Shown: positions 35,409-44,517 of the stretch, piece after piece
How positions within the stretch are numbered: position 1 is the stretch's first letter
Layout of the letters: every line of letters begins with the position of its first letter
From: Sphingobium sp. SYK-6
Lineage (GTDB): Bacteria > Pseudomonadota > Alphaproteobacteria > Sphingomonadales > Sphingomonadaceae
Reading direction: 5' to 3'
Length of the DNA: 64,000 nt
Assembly (NCBI RefSeq): GCF_000283515.1
Contig: NC_015976.1
Location: forward strand, 1,426,001-1,490,000
The notes under the pieces: generated by a model
What the model saw: only the letters and a program-made list of their open reading frames with translations
Database searches by the model: none
What the model was told of the DNA's origin: nothing
Translations under genes and position numbers: made by a program

Positions 35409-35968
35409 TGGCTCTTCGCGTCCGTCAGGCAGGGCTGATGGCTTGCGCCGCGCTCATGCTTGTCCAGTGCAGCGATGCAGACGACATGCGCGCGCCGGAG
35501 GCCGCATCGCGTGACATGAGCCCGGCCGCCGAGGAGCTCGATGCGCTGGCGCTGGAAAGCGGCGCATTGCCTGACAGTGCCGCTCTCGATCCCGCAGGCC
35601 GTTACGGCCGGCGCTATGAGGGCGGTTCGGACAGCCTGTGCCTTGTCCCGGAAGAAGCCGCGCGCGGACGTTATCGCTTCGGCGTCGAGAGCCGGATCGG
35701 CGCCGACGAATATTGCCGGGGCGCCGGGCGGGCCCGCCTCTCGGCCGGCAAGCTGCTGCTGCGCTTCGAGGGGGCCGGCAGGGATTGCCTGATCGTCGCG
35801 CGCTATGAAGGCGACAGGGTGGAGATGCCGGGCGGACTGGACCTGCGCTGTGCGGCGCTCTGTTCGAGCCGCGGCTCGTTCGCCGGGGTCAGTTTCCCAC
35901 GCGTGGATCGCAGTGCCGAAGCGGCGCGCGCGATGCAGGACTCGCGCGGACGTCCATTGTGCCGTTGA
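35408..35968 (+). CDS. Putative lipoprotein of unknown function
   Basis: A 186-residue protein with an N-terminal hydrophobic stretch ending in a lipobox-like LVQC (MACAALMLVQCSD), so it is probably anchored to a membrane by lipid. The mature part has paired cysteines (DSLCLVPEEA, ADEYCRGAG, GRDCLIVARYEG, LRCAALCSSRG) that could form disulfides in the periplasm. No known family was recognised. It overlaps hisI by one base. The stop codon sits within the operator of the next gene. Confidence 0.7.
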   Translation: MALRVRQAGLMACAALMLVQCSDADDMRAPEAASRDMSPAAEELDALALESGALPDSAALDPAGRYGRRYEGGSDSLCLVPEEAARGRYRFGVESRIGADEYCRGAGRARLSAGKLLLRFEGAGRDCLIVARYEGDRVEMPGGLDLRCAALCSSRGSFAGVSFPRVDRSAEAARAMQDSRGRPLCR

Positions 35969-35993
35969 CGTAAACGTAAGGCTCAGTTAGCAT
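35965..35993 (+). promoter_or_regulatory. LiuR-like operator overlapping the promoter of the MerR gene
   Basis: TTGACGTAAACGTAAG (35965-35980) is a near-palindrome around ACGTAAACGT, resembling sites reported for LiuR-type MerR regulators of branched-chain amino-acid catabolism. It coincides with a -35 box TTGACG; TAGCAT (35988-35993) lies 17 bp downstream as -10. Autoregulation is likely. Confidence 0.6.
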
Positions 35994-35999
35994 GTCGTC

Positions 36000-36428
36000 A
36001 TGTCCAAGCCCATGATGATCGCCGGCATCCCGCAGCCCGAGCAGGACGGGCGCGCGGAATTCACCATTACCGATCTTTGCCAGGAGTTCGGCGTCACGCC
36101 GCGGGCGCTGCGTTTTTACGAGGACGAGCGGCTCATCGCGCCGCGTCGCCAGGGACTTGCGCGGGTTTACAGCCAACGCGACCGTGCCCGGCTTGCCTGG
36201 ATTTTGCGGGGCAAGCGCGTCGGCTTCAGCCTCGCCGAAATTCGCGAGATGATCGACCTTTACGATGCTGGCGATGGACGCAGGAGCCAGCGCGAGGTGA
36301 CCATCGACAAATGCCGCGACCGGATCGCGTTGCTCCAGCGCCAGCGCCAGGACATCGACGAGGCGATTGCGGAGCTGAAGGGCTTCATCACACTAGTCGA
36401 AGAGAGTCAGCTTGGCCCCGGGGGCTGA
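36000..36428 (+). CDS. LiuR-like MerR-family regulator
   Basis: A 142-residue regulator. The winged helix spans about residues 20-85 (FTITDLCQEFGVTPRALRFY, then EDERLIAPRRQGLARVYSQR), followed by a dimerisation coiled coil (LLQRQRQDIDEAIAELKGFI). It has no metal-binding cysteine pair, unlike the MerR protein at 15366. Such proteins control branched-chain amino-acid and fatty-acid breakdown, which suits the acyl-CoA dehydrogenase 141 bp downstream. No Shine-Dalgarno precedes the ATG, and the predicted transcription start is at or next to the A of ATG. Confidence 0.88.
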   Translation: MSKPMMIAGIPQPEQDGRAEFTITDLCQEFGVTPRALRFYEDERLIAPRRQGLARVYSQRDRARLAWILRGKRVGFSLAEIREMIDLYDAGDGRRSQREVTIDKCRDRIALLQRQRQDIDEAIAELKGFITLVEESQLGPGG

Positions 36429-36569
36429 ATGACGTCCAGGGAGTTCGTCCTGCTTGTGAGAGACGCGCTCTAAATTGCTGTTTCATGGCTTTTTCGGATC
36501 ATCAGGCGTTTTCCTTCGATCTGAAAAGGCTCTAGTCGTTGATCCACCGCGCCGTTCCAGGAGAGAGAG

Positions 36570-38375
36570 ATGCCCAGCTATACCGCGCCCGTTGCCGATA
36601 CGCTTTTCGTGCTGGATGAAATCGTCGGGCTGGACAGGCTGGCCAATGTCCCGGGCTTCGCGGCGGCATCGTCGGATATCGTCCAGGCTGTTCTGGAGGA
36701 AGGCGGCAAGTTCGCGGCCGAAGTGCTCTATCCGCTGAATGCGGTGGGGGACCAGATCGGCTGCACGCGCAACGAGGATGGCACGGTCACCGTGCCACCG
36801 GGCTTCAAGGAAGCCTTCGACCAGTTCGTGGCGGGCGGTTGGACGACGCTGCATGCGCCGGAAGCCTTTGGCGGGCAGGATCTGCCGATGGTGCTCGCGA
36901 TCGCGGTCGAGGAATTCTTCACTGCGGCGAACCATGCCTTCAACATGTATCACGGGCTGACCGGGGCGGCGGTTTCGGCGATCCTCGCCAAGGGCAGCGA
37001 GGAGCTGCAGCAGAAATATGTGCCGAACATGGTCGCCGGGACATGGTGCGGCACGATGAACCTGACCGAGCCCCATTGCGGGACGGACCTTGGCCTCATC
37101 AAGTCGCGTGCCGAGCCGCAGGCGGATGGCAGCTACCGGATCACCGGCACCAAGATCTTCATTTCCGGCGGCGAGCATTCGATGGCGGAGAACATCATCC
37201 ACCTCGTGCTCGCCAAGACGCCGGGGGCGCCGGCGGGCAGCAAGGGCATCTCGCTGTTCCTCGTGCCCAAGGTCATGGTCGGCGAGGACGGTGCGCTCGG
37301 CGCGCACAATGCCGTGTCCTGCGGTTCGATCGAGCACAAGATGGGCATCCACGGCAATGCCACCTGCGTCATGAACTATGACGGCGCGATCGGCTGGATG
37401 ATCGGCGAGGAGAATAAGGGGCTCGCTGCCATGTTCATCATGATGAATCAGGCGAGGCTGGGCGTGGGCGTGCAGGGACTGGCGCAGGCGGAAGTCGCTT
37501 ACCAGCAGGCCGTCCGCTATGCCATGGATCGCCGGCAGGGGCGCGCGCTCACCGGCCCGGCCGAGCCGGACCAGCCCGCGGATACGCTGTTCGTCCACCC
37601 CGATGTTCGCCGCATGCTCATGGAAGGCAAGGCCCTGACGGAAGGTCTGCGCGCGCTGCTGCTCTGGGGGGCGTTGCAGGTCGATCTCGCCAAGCTCGCG
37701 CCGACCGAGGAGGAGCGCCAGGCGGCGGATGACTTGATCTCGCTGCTCACGCCCGTCATCAAGGGCTACGGCACGGACAAAGGCTTCGATGTCGCCGTGC
37801 TTGCGCAGCAGGTTTTCGGCGGGCACGGCTATATTCAGGAATGGGGCGTGGAGCAGAATGTGCGCGATGCGCGCATCGCCATGATCTACGAAGGCACCAA
37901 CGGGGTGCAGGCGATGGACCTCGTCGGGCGCAAGCTGCCGAAGGACGGCGGGCGCGCCATCCAGGCATTCTTCCGCATCGTGGGCGAGGATGTCGCGGCG
38001 GGCAAGGCCGTGCCGGAGACCGCCGCGATCGCCGAGGCGCTGGAGAAGGCCAATCAGCAGCTTCAGGCGGCGACCATGTGGCTCATGCAGAATGCCATGA
38101 CCAACCCGAACAACGCGGGCGCCGCGGCTTATGCCTATATGCACATCATGGGTATCGTCTCGGTCGGCCTGATGTGGCTGCGCATGGCGCGGGCGGCGCA
38201 GGCGAAGATCGCGGCCGGCGCGGAGAATGGCGACTATCTCAATGCCAAGCTGGTGACAGCGCGTTATTTCGCCGAGCGCATCATGCCTGAGGCGGGCGCC
38301 CTGCGCCGCAAGATCGAGGGTGGTGCCGAGGCGCTGATGGCGCTGCCGCCCGAGGCTTTCCTCACCGCGGCCTGA
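36570..38375 (+). CDS. Acyl-CoA dehydrogenase, FadE/DmdC-like long form
   Basis: A 601-residue FAD enzyme of the long acyl-CoA dehydrogenase subgroup with an extra C-terminal domain. MNLTEPHCGTDLGLIKSRA and TGTKIFISGGEH are the FAD and substrate motifs, and the catalytic base is Glu in MIYEGTNGVQAMDLVGR. The N-terminal helical domain has MYHGLTGAAVSAIL. Relatives include 3-methylmercaptopropionyl-CoA dehydrogenases (DmdC) and fatty acyl-CoA dehydrogenases; the exact substrate is unclear. The AGGAGAGAGA stretch before the ATG is a strong ribosome site. Confidence 0.93.
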   Translation: MPSYTAPVADTLFVLDEIVGLDRLANVPGFAAASSDIVQAVLEEGGKFAAEVLYPLNAVGDQIGCTRNEDGTVTVPPGFKEAFDQFVAGGWTTLHAPEAFGGQDLPMVLAIAVEEFFTAANHAFNMYHGLTGAAVSAILAKGSEELQQKYVPNMVAGTWCGTMNLTEPHCGTDLGLIKSRAEPQADGSYRITGTKIFISGGEHSMAENIIHLVLAKTPGAPAGSKGISLFLVPKVMVGEDGALGAHNAVSCGSIEHKMGIHGNATCVMNYDGAIGWMIGEENKGLAAMFIMMNQARLGVGVQGLAQAEVAYQQAVRYAMDRRQGRALTGPAEPDQPADTLFVHPDVRRMLMEGKALTEGLRALLLWGALQVDLAKLAPTEEERQAADDLISLLTPVIKGYGTDKGFDVAVLAQQVFGGHGYIQEWGVEQNVRDARIAMIYEGTNGVQAMDLVGRKLPKDGGRAIQAFFRIVGEDVAAGKAVPETAAIAEALEKANQQLQAATMWLMQNAMTNPNNAGAAAYAYMHIMGIVSVGLMWLRMARAAQAKIAAGAENGDYLNAKLVTARYFAERIMPEAGALRRKIEGGAEALMALPPEAFLTAA

Positions 38376-38560
38376 CGAAGGGCTGCTCTTCCTGCTCCCG
38401 GCGGGCCGGCTTATCATGGTCGGCCCCCGTCCTCCTTTTTCGCCGAAATCCAACAAGCGTCTTGCATTGTTCGCGCTTGCCGGCATGATCGTATATTATC
38501 GACGATCTGGGCGATTGTTCCCGCGGGGTGGGGCGGTGGTCCTGCATGAGGAGGCGGACC

Positions 38561-40069
38561 ATGGACGTGACACGCAAGGGATTTCTGGGGCTGGCGGCCG
38601 GCAGCCTGGCGGCAGGCGCGATGGCGGGCCGGTCCGTCACGGCGACGGCCGCGACCGCGAAGCCGGCCGATGCGGTTCGGCCCGCGCACCGAACGCTCAT
38701 CAAGGGCGCGGACATCATCACCATGGACCCCGCCCATGGCGAGATACTGGGGGGCGATGTCCTCCTCGACGGTGGGAAGATCGTGGCGGTGGGCAAGGGG
38801 CTGACCGCTGACGGCGCGGAAATCATCGATGCACGCGGCATGATCCTGATGCCGGGCATGATCGACAGCCACCGGCATGTCTGGGAAGGCATGGACAACG
38901 GCGTCGTCGCCAAGATTTCCAAGACCGTCAATTACTACAATGAATACAAGCTGCGCACGATGGTCTCATACACGCCGGAAGACGCCTGGCTGGCCCAATA
39001 TGCCAGCGCCATCCAGGCCATCGATTCCGGCGTCACGTCGCTCATCGACTATTGCCATATCTTCCATACTTCGGAGCTGGCCGAGCAGGCGGCGCGCGGA
39101 CTGATCGACTCCGGCATCGCCGGGACCTTCTGCTACCAGGTGTCCCACTCGCCGACTTACAAGCCGGGCGACACGGTCAAATGGGATGACGCCAATGCCA
39201 TGCGCAACGCCCCGGCGGACGAGCAGCACTGGCAGACCGTGCGACTCCTGCAGGAGCGCGTCTTCACCGGCAAGGACGGGCTCGTGCGGTTCGGTCTGTG
39301 CGCCAGCCCCGGCTTTTCCGACCGGCCCATGACGGAAATTCGCGACGAGCTCGCGAAGATGAGGACATTCGAGCCGCACATCATCGCGCAGCACCATCGC
39401 CGGTCCCATGTCCAGCGGCCCCCGGAAGTGTTCAACCAGTTCAGCCAGCTCGGCGAATGGGGGCTGCTCGGCCCGGACTATCATGTCTCCCATGGCACCG
39501 GCTTCATCGACGAGGAACTCGACATGTGCCGCGACACCGGCACGATGATCTGCGCGACCACCATGGGCGAGCACAGCTATCCCGATCCCTCGGTCCATGG
39601 CCGCGCGCGCCAGAGGGGCGTGGCGGTCGGCATCGGCGTCGACGGGGCGCTGGCCTTCACGCACGACTATTTCCAGCATGTGCGCGGGGCCTTCTACAAT
39701 CTGTTCCGCACCGATATCGGCAAGGAAATCGCCTCGGCCTATCAAGGCGAGGACGTGCTGGATTTCGTGACGCGGCTCGGCGCCCGCTCGATCCGGGAGG
39801 ATGGCGTGACCGGGACGATCAGCGCGGGCAAGCGGGCGGACCTGCTGCTGCTGAAGACGGACCGGATCAATTTTCCGATCACCGGCCTGCTCGCCGACCG
39901 CGTCGTGAATTATTCGAACCAGCCGGACATCGACACGGTGTGGATTGCCGGCGTGGTGCGCAAGCGCGGCGGGCGCATGGTCGGCGTGGACATGGCGGCG
40001 CTCAAGGCGAAGATCAACGAGGCGTCCACCCGCATTAACAGGGACGGCGCGACCATCCGCTTCGTTTGA
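38561..40069 (+). CDS. Exported amidohydrolase
   Basis: A 502-residue amidohydrolase-superfamily enzyme. The N-terminus MDVTRKGFLGLAAGSLAAGA resembles a twin-arginine signal with RK in place of RR, so export of a folded metalloprotein is possible. IDARGMILMPGMIDSHRHVW contains the HxH metal motif; HIIAQHHRRSH and HGTGFIDEELDM bring later ligands, with Asp in GIGVDGALAF. The ending SAGKRADLLLLKTDRINF closes the barrel. Substrate unknown; related enzymes deaminate or hydrolyse cyclic amides. A GAGGAGG Shine-Dalgarno supports ATG 38561. Confidence 0.87.
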   Translation: MDVTRKGFLGLAAGSLAAGAMAGRSVTATAATAKPADAVRPAHRTLIKGADIITMDPAHGEILGGDVLLDGGKIVAVGKGLTADGAEIIDARGMILMPGMIDSHRHVWEGMDNGVVAKISKTVNYYNEYKLRTMVSYTPEDAWLAQYASAIQAIDSGVTSLIDYCHIFHTSELAEQAARGLIDSGIAGTFCYQVSHSPTYKPGDTVKWDDANAMRNAPADEQHWQTVRLLQERVFTGKDGLVRFGLCASPGFSDRPMTEIRDELAKMRTFEPHIIAQHHRRSHVQRPPEVFNQFSQLGEWGLLGPDYHVSHGTGFIDEELDMCRDTGTMICATTMGEHSYPDPSVHGRARQRGVAVGIGVDGALAFTHDYFQHVRGAFYNLFRTDIGKEIASAYQGEDVLDFVTRLGARSIREDGVTGTISAGKRADLLLLKTDRINFPITGLLADRVVNYSNQPDIDTVWIAGVVRKRGGRMVGVDMAALKAKINEASTRINRDGATIRFV

Positions 40070-40100
40070 GGAAGGAAGCGGGAGGCGGTGGCAGGCTGGC

Positions 40101-41510
40101 CTATCGGCCCCCGATCGCGGCCGGAGCGGGCTCTGCCGTTCCAGCGCCTTTCGGCAGGAAGCGCCTGGCGTCGGCGCGAGGCAGGGGCGCGAGTTCGCCG
40201 CTCTGCATGTCCGCGACCGGCCGTGCGCTTTCGGGCAGGCGACTATTGCTCTTGCCGGCGCGGTCATCGGCCAGCAGGCGCGGAGCCTGCGGGATGGGGA
40301 CACGCCGCGTCATGCACTTGATGCGCGGCGTATCGGGAAACTCGTCGCAATTGTAGAGCATCCGCTCGATCCCGCTGTCCTTCATGCGCAGATAGGAGAA
40401 GGACATGGATGTCAGGTTGTTCTCCGCGACCGGGAAGCTGCGCGGCGTGGCGCGCGGATCGGTCCAGGCGAGCAAGCGGCACTGATCGCGCCCGGCGCAC
40501 AGCTGGGACGCTGCCTGGGCATAACGTGCGGGGTCGCCGCCCTTGTCGATCGTCATGGCGAAGCCATTGCCGTCCGGGTCCATCGCGACGAGCCGGCCCG
40601 GGCCGATCCGCTGGCCGATATGTTCCGGCCCGATCGCGAGGGGGCGGGCCGTGTCGTCGATCAACGTGCCGGGCAGCCCGGTGAGGGCGAAGGGGTCCTC
40701 CTCGCCACGATGCGCCGGGGAAAGCGCGGCGAGCCGCGCGATCACCGGTTCTGCAGCGATGGCCAGCGCGCGGGCGAAGGCACCGGGCGTTCCCCACCAG
40801 CCTTTCCAGCGGAAGAAGAGATGCGTGTCGACGGCGGTGACCTTGTCGAGCGACTTGCTCCAGTAGGGCATCACCCAGTCCGTATGATAATGGGTGCTGT
40901 GGCCGACGGGGGCATAGACGTCGCCGGCCAGCATGGCGCCGGCCAGTGCCCGGGCGCGCGTCCAGGCCGCGACCGCGGGCGCTCGCCCCATGGCTCCGTC
41001 GCAGGTGAAAGTGAACTGGCAGCCGGTGCTGCGCTCCTGCCCCTGAAAGACGACGCCGCAGACGGTCTTGGGAAAGGCGGGATGGCGCAGGCGATTGAGC
41101 ACGACCTGTCCCACTGCCCGCTCGCCCGTCGGATCGTCTCCCGCTTCGTAGATCATCGCTGCGGCGAGGCAGTCCACAGCCCGCTCGCGGGCGACCGTGT
41201 CCCCGCTGAAATGAAAGGGGCGGGCGGCGGGATTGGGATCGGTGGAGAAGGGGATGGCGGCATTGAGCTTGCGCGCCTCATCCGGTTTCGAGGCATCGAG
41301 CACCAGCGGCTCGACGACGGGAACGGGGCTATCGGCGCGGGGCGTGCCGGGGATAGGCGCGCTGACCGCATCCTGCGACCGGCGCGTGCCCGTTCCATTG
41401 AAGCCGAACAGGCCGATCGCCATCGCCCCGACAAAGGCAAGGACAAGCGCGGCGGCGAGCCACCGCCGGCCCATTTCAGGCCGCTCAGCAATCATGCCCT
41501 GGCTCGTCAT
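40101..41510 (-). CDS. SleB-type cell-wall hydrolase
   Basis: A 469-residue protein with one N-terminal membrane helix (WLAAALVLAFVGAMAIGLFG) that anchors it facing the periplasm. Residues about 108-230 are the Hydrolase_2 (SleB) domain: CLAAAMIYEAGDDPTGERAV, VLNRLRHPAFPKTVCGVVFQ and CQFTFTCDG, then HSTHYHTDWVMPYW. The C-terminal 230 residues lack a recognised domain. It probably cuts peptidoglycan, perhaps in growth or division. Three Met codons are possible at the N-terminus. Regulation is not visible. Confidence 0.88.
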   Translation of the reverse strand: MTSQGMIAERPEMGRRWLAAALVLAFVGAMAIGLFGFNGTGTRRSQDAVSAPIPGTPRADSPVPVVEPLVLDASKPDEARKLNAAIPFSTDPNPAARPFHFSGDTVARERAVDCLAAAMIYEAGDDPTGERAVGQVVLNRLRHPAFPKTVCGVVFQGQERSTGCQFTFTCDGAMGRAPAVAAWTRARALAGAMLAGDVYAPVGHSTHYHTDWVMPYWSKSLDKVTAVDTHLFFRWKGWWGTPGAFARALAIAAEPVIARLAALSPAHRGEEDPFALTGLPGTLIDDTARPLAIGPEHIGQRIGPGRLVAMDPDGNGFAMTIDKGGDPARYAQAASQLCAGRDQCRLLAWTDPRATPRSFPVAENNLTSMSFSYLRMKDSGIERMLYNCDEFPDTPRIKCMTRRVPIPQAPRLLADDRAGKSNSRLPESARPVADMQSGELAPLPRADARRFLPKGAGTAEPAPAAIGGR

Positions 41511-41960
41511 GTTTCTTTCCCACGTCAGAGTGGCGCTATCTGTGCCTCCTGCCGCAGTTTGACAAGATGCAAGCGGCGGAGCGAGGCCGGCGCGGGAGCG
41601 ACAGTCTCATTTCGAGAAACTCCGAGGGCCGGGGGTAAACATCTCCTGCCGGCCCGGTAGTGGCGGGGAGGGAGCGCCGGAGACTCGGCGCTTTCGGAGC
41701 GGAACCTCTCCACCTGGCCGGTCTGCTGAACGGTCCCACGCGGCGTGGACAAATCCGAGGCGGCGGCGGCCCAGCATATCTCGTCATGAACGACGTCATC
41801 CCGGACTCGATCCGGGATCCAGCTGCCTTGAAGATCGCCGGTCCAGCCGGTTTGAAAAAAGGAGCAGCGGGATCCCGGAGCAAGTCCGGGACGACGAACG
41901 AAAATCGCTGAAAACCTCGCTTCTGGTTCCCTCAAAGTCCGGGGAACTGGTCCGCGCCGC
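41511..41960. other. 450-bp intergenic region with one inverted-repeat element
   Basis: No gene is supported here. Both flanking genes are on the minus strand, so this holds the promoter of the SleB-type gene and the downstream end of cysK. The only clear structure is the repeat at 41794-41896; open frames in the remainder have no family features. Confidence 0.6.
41794..41896. repeat. 103-bp intergenic element with 27-bp inverted ends
   Basis: The left arm (41794-41820, begins CGTCATCCCGGACTCGATCC) and the right arm (41870-41896, ends CAAGTCCGGGACGACG) are reverse complements with about three mismatches, around a 49-bp centre. Each arm also contains a smaller palindrome (CCCGGA...TCCGGG). 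It resembles REP or MITE-like intergenic repeats of sphingomonads. No target-site duplication was evident. Confidence 0.75.
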
Positions 41961-42881
41961 CTAGGCCTCCGGGAGGAAATCCGGCACCGAGAGATAGCGC
42001 TCGCCGGTATCGTAATTGAAGCCGAGCACTCTGGCGCCGGTCGGGAGCTCCGGCAGCTTCTGGGCGATGGCGGCGAGGGTCGCGCCGGACGAAATGCCGA
42101 CCAGCAGCCCTTCCTCGCGGGCAGCGCGGCGAGCATAATCCTTGGCATCGTCCGGTGTCACCTGGATGACGCCATCAAGCAGGGCGGTGTGCAGATTGGT
42201 GGGGATGAACCCCGCGCCGATGCCCTGAATGGGGTGCGGGCCCGGCGCGCCACCGCTGATGACCGGCGAGAGGGTGGGTTCCACGGCGAAGACCTTCAGT
42301 CCCGGCCAGGCCTGCTTGAGCACCTGCGCGCAGCCGGTGATATGGCCGCCGGTGCCGACGCCGGTCACCAGCGCGTCGAGCGGCTCGTCCGCGAAATCGG
42401 CAAGGATTTCCTGCGCGGTCGTGTGGACGTGCACGTCGATATTGGCGGGATTCTCGAACTGCTGGGGCATCCAGGCATCCGGCGTTTCCTCGACGATCTG
42501 GAGTGCGCGCTCGATCGCGCCCTTCATGCCCTTCTCGCGCGGGGTCAGGTCGAAAGAGGCGCCGTAGGCCAGCATCAGCCGGCGGCGCTCGATGCTCATG
42601 CTCTCGGGCATGACGAGGATCAGCTTGTAACCCTTCACCGCCGCCACCATCGCGAGGCCGATGCCGGTGTTGCCGGAGGTGGGCTCCACGATCGTGCCGC
42701 CCGGCTTGAGGCTGCCGTCCTTCTCGGCCGCCTCGATCATCGAGAGCGCGATGCGATCCTTGATCGATCCGCCGGGATTGGAGCGTTCCGACTTCACCCA
42801 GACCGGCGCGTCGCCGAAAAGCCTGTTGATGCGGATATGAGGTGTGCCGCCGATCGTATCGAGGATGGATGAGACTTTCAT
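41961..42881 (-). CDS. cysK: Cysteine synthase A
   Basis: A 306-residue PLP enzyme that makes cysteine from O-acetylserine and sulfide. The PLP lysine is in [30 protein letters not shown] binds substrate; [10 protein letters not shown] and [10 protein letters not shown] hold the phosphate and cofactor. ATG 42881 gives the family N-terminus ([19 protein letters not shown]); upstream in-frame sequence is shadow. It supplies cysteine, the substrate of the two desulfurases elsewhere in this window. It follows the MFS gene on the minus strand by about 90 bp. Confidence 0.96.
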   Translation of the reverse strand: MKVSSILDTIGGTPHIRINRLFGDAPVWVKSERSNPGGSIKDRIALSMIEAAEKDGSLKPGGTIVEPTSGNTGIGLAMVAAVKGYKLILVMPESMSIERRRLMLAYGASFDLTPREKGMKGAIERALQIVEETPDAWMPQQFENPANIDVHVHTTAQEILADFADEPLDALVTGVGTGGHITGCAQVLKQAWPGLKVFAVEPTLSPVISGGAPGPHPIQGIGAGFIPTNLHTALLDGVIQVTPDDAKDYARRAAREEGLLVGISSGATLAAIAQKLPELPTGARVLGFNYDTGERYLSVPDFLPEA

Positions 42882-42968
42882 GGCCGGTCTCCTGTCAATT
42901 TTTCTGCCGAACGAAAATCGGGAAAAGGTTGAGGCTTTGCAAGAGCGCAATGCCGGGTTGTTCCTGCA

Positions 42969-44327
42969 TCATGCCGTTCTTTCGGGGCGTCGGCGGGCCG
43001 CGTCGTGCGACGGACGCAGATGTTCTTCCGGTGGATCGAAGGTGCGGGCCCGGCGCAACTCGGGGAAAAGGCGTGACCACCAGAGGGTGATGACGAGAGC
43101 GCCCGCGCCGCCGACCAGGACGGCGGCGACCGGGCCGATCAGGGCCGCGAGGAAGCCCGATTCCGCTTCGCCCAGTTCGTTGGAGGCCGAGATGGTCATC
43201 AGCGAAACGCTGGAGACCCGGCCGCGCATCTCGTCGGGCGTGTGAAGCTGGATGAGCGACTGGCGCACATAGACCGAGAACATGTCCGCGCTGCCCCATG
43301 CCGCCATGGCGAGCAGCGCGACGAGGATCGCGATCTGCTGCGGCATGAAGGCGGTGAGGCCGAAGACGATGGTGGCGATGCCGAAGACGCCCACGGAGAT
43401 CAGCATCTTCAGGCCGACATTGTGCCGCAGCGGCCGGAAGGAAAAGATCAGTGCCGTGATGCCCGCGCCGACGCCGGGCGCTGCCGCGAGATGGCCGAGG
43501 CCCGCCGAGCCGACATGCAGGATATCGCGGGCATAGACGGGCAGCAGCGCCGTTGTGCCGGCCAGCAGGACGGCGAAGAGATCGAGCGTGATGGCACCCA
43601 GCACGAGCCGGTTGGTGCGCACATAGACGAGGCCATCCAGCACCTGCCGGAGCGGGTGGCGGTCTCTTTGTGGGGGCGCCTGCGGGACATGGCCGACGAT
43701 CATCATGCCCACCACCGCGCACAGGAAAAGGCCGGCGCTGGCAAGATAGGCATAATGCGGCTTCATGGCATAGGCATAGCCCGCGACGGCGGGGCCAATG
43801 ATGCTGGCCGCCTGCCAGGCCATGCTGCTGAAGGCGATGGCGCGGGGCAGCAGATGCTTGGGCACGATATTGGGCGCGAGCGAGCCGATCGCCGGGCCCT
43901 GAAAGGCGCGCGCGAAGCCGAGCACCGCGGCAAGGCAGAAGATGAGCGGCAGGCTTATCCAGCCTTCATAGCTGGACAGCGCGAGCACGCCTGCGCAGCA
44001 GAGCAGGATGCTGAGCGTCACCATGGCGATGCGGGTGCGCCGGAAATTATCGGCGACGAGGCCGGCAAAGGGCGTCATCACGAAGACGACGCCGAACTGG
44101 ATGAGGCCGATCAGCCCGAGTTGCGCCGCGGACTGGCCGGGGCTCATGGTCTCCCGCGCGATGTTATAGGCTTGCCAGGCGATGATGAGCGCCATGCCCG
44201 TCGCGCCCAGGATGGTGCAGAGCCGCACGACGAGATAGGCCCGGAAGGCAGGGATCTGCAGGGGATGAGACGGTTCGGCCGATCCCCCGGCTGCCTCTGG
44301 CTCGCTGCTGGAAGAGGGACTCGCCAT
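42969..44327 (-). CDS. MFS transporter, EntS-like (MFS_3)
   Basis: A 452-residue membrane protein with about 12 hydrophobic helices. An N-terminal Ser/Glu-rich tail precedes FRAYLVVRLCTILGATGMAL. The MFS loop motif is GLVADNFRRTRIAM after helix two, and RNLVPKHLLPRA-like residues NIVPKHLLPRAIAFSS lie near the middle. Members such as EntS export siderophores or drugs. There is no siderophore cluster nearby, so substrate is open. Confidence 0.88.
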   Translation of the reverse strand: MASPSSSSEPEAAGGSAEPSHPLQIPAFRAYLVVRLCTILGATGMALIIAWQAYNIARETMSPGQSAAQLGLIGLIQFGVVFVMTPFAGLVADNFRRTRIAMVTLSILLCCAGVLALSSYEGWISLPLIFCLAAVLGFARAFQGPAIGSLAPNIVPKHLLPRAIAFSSMAWQAASIIGPAVAGYAYAMKPHYAYLASAGLFLCAVVGMMIVGHVPQAPPQRDRHPLRQVLDGLVYVRTNRLVLGAITLDLFAVLLAGTTALLPVYARDILHVGSAGLGHLAAAPGVGAGITALIFSFRPLRHNVGLKMLISVGVFGIATIVFGLTAFMPQQIAILVALLAMAAWGSADMFSVYVRQSLIQLHTPDEMRGRVSSVSLMTISASNELGEAESGFLAALIGPVAAVLVGGAGALVITLWWSRLFPELRRARTFDPPEEHLRPSHDAARRRPERTA

Positions 44328-44517
44328 GACCGGTTCCTTGGCTCAAGCGATGACCGCGCGCAACGGCGCAAAGCTTGGTGGCGCTAAAGTTTTTGCCTGC
44401 TCGACGGATAAGCCGCGGGCCCGGGTACCGGGGCGATGCAGGCCGCCGCGGCATGGAGCCCGGAGACGGGGGAAAGTGATCCCGTCACCTCCCCCGCCGC
44501 CAGCGCAGTCCTTCAGG

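Noticed and set aside
38403-38439. Terminator after the acyl-CoA dehydrogenase
   Set aside because: GGGCCG and CGGCCC can pair, but the loop is long and the T-run begins eight bases later, so the signal is too weak to list.
36483-38486. A 667-codon minus-strand frame across the acyl-CoA dehydrogenase
   Set aside because: Amino-acid content is typical of an antisense shadow (many His, Arg, Asp, Gly) and the plus-strand protein has complete active-site motifs.
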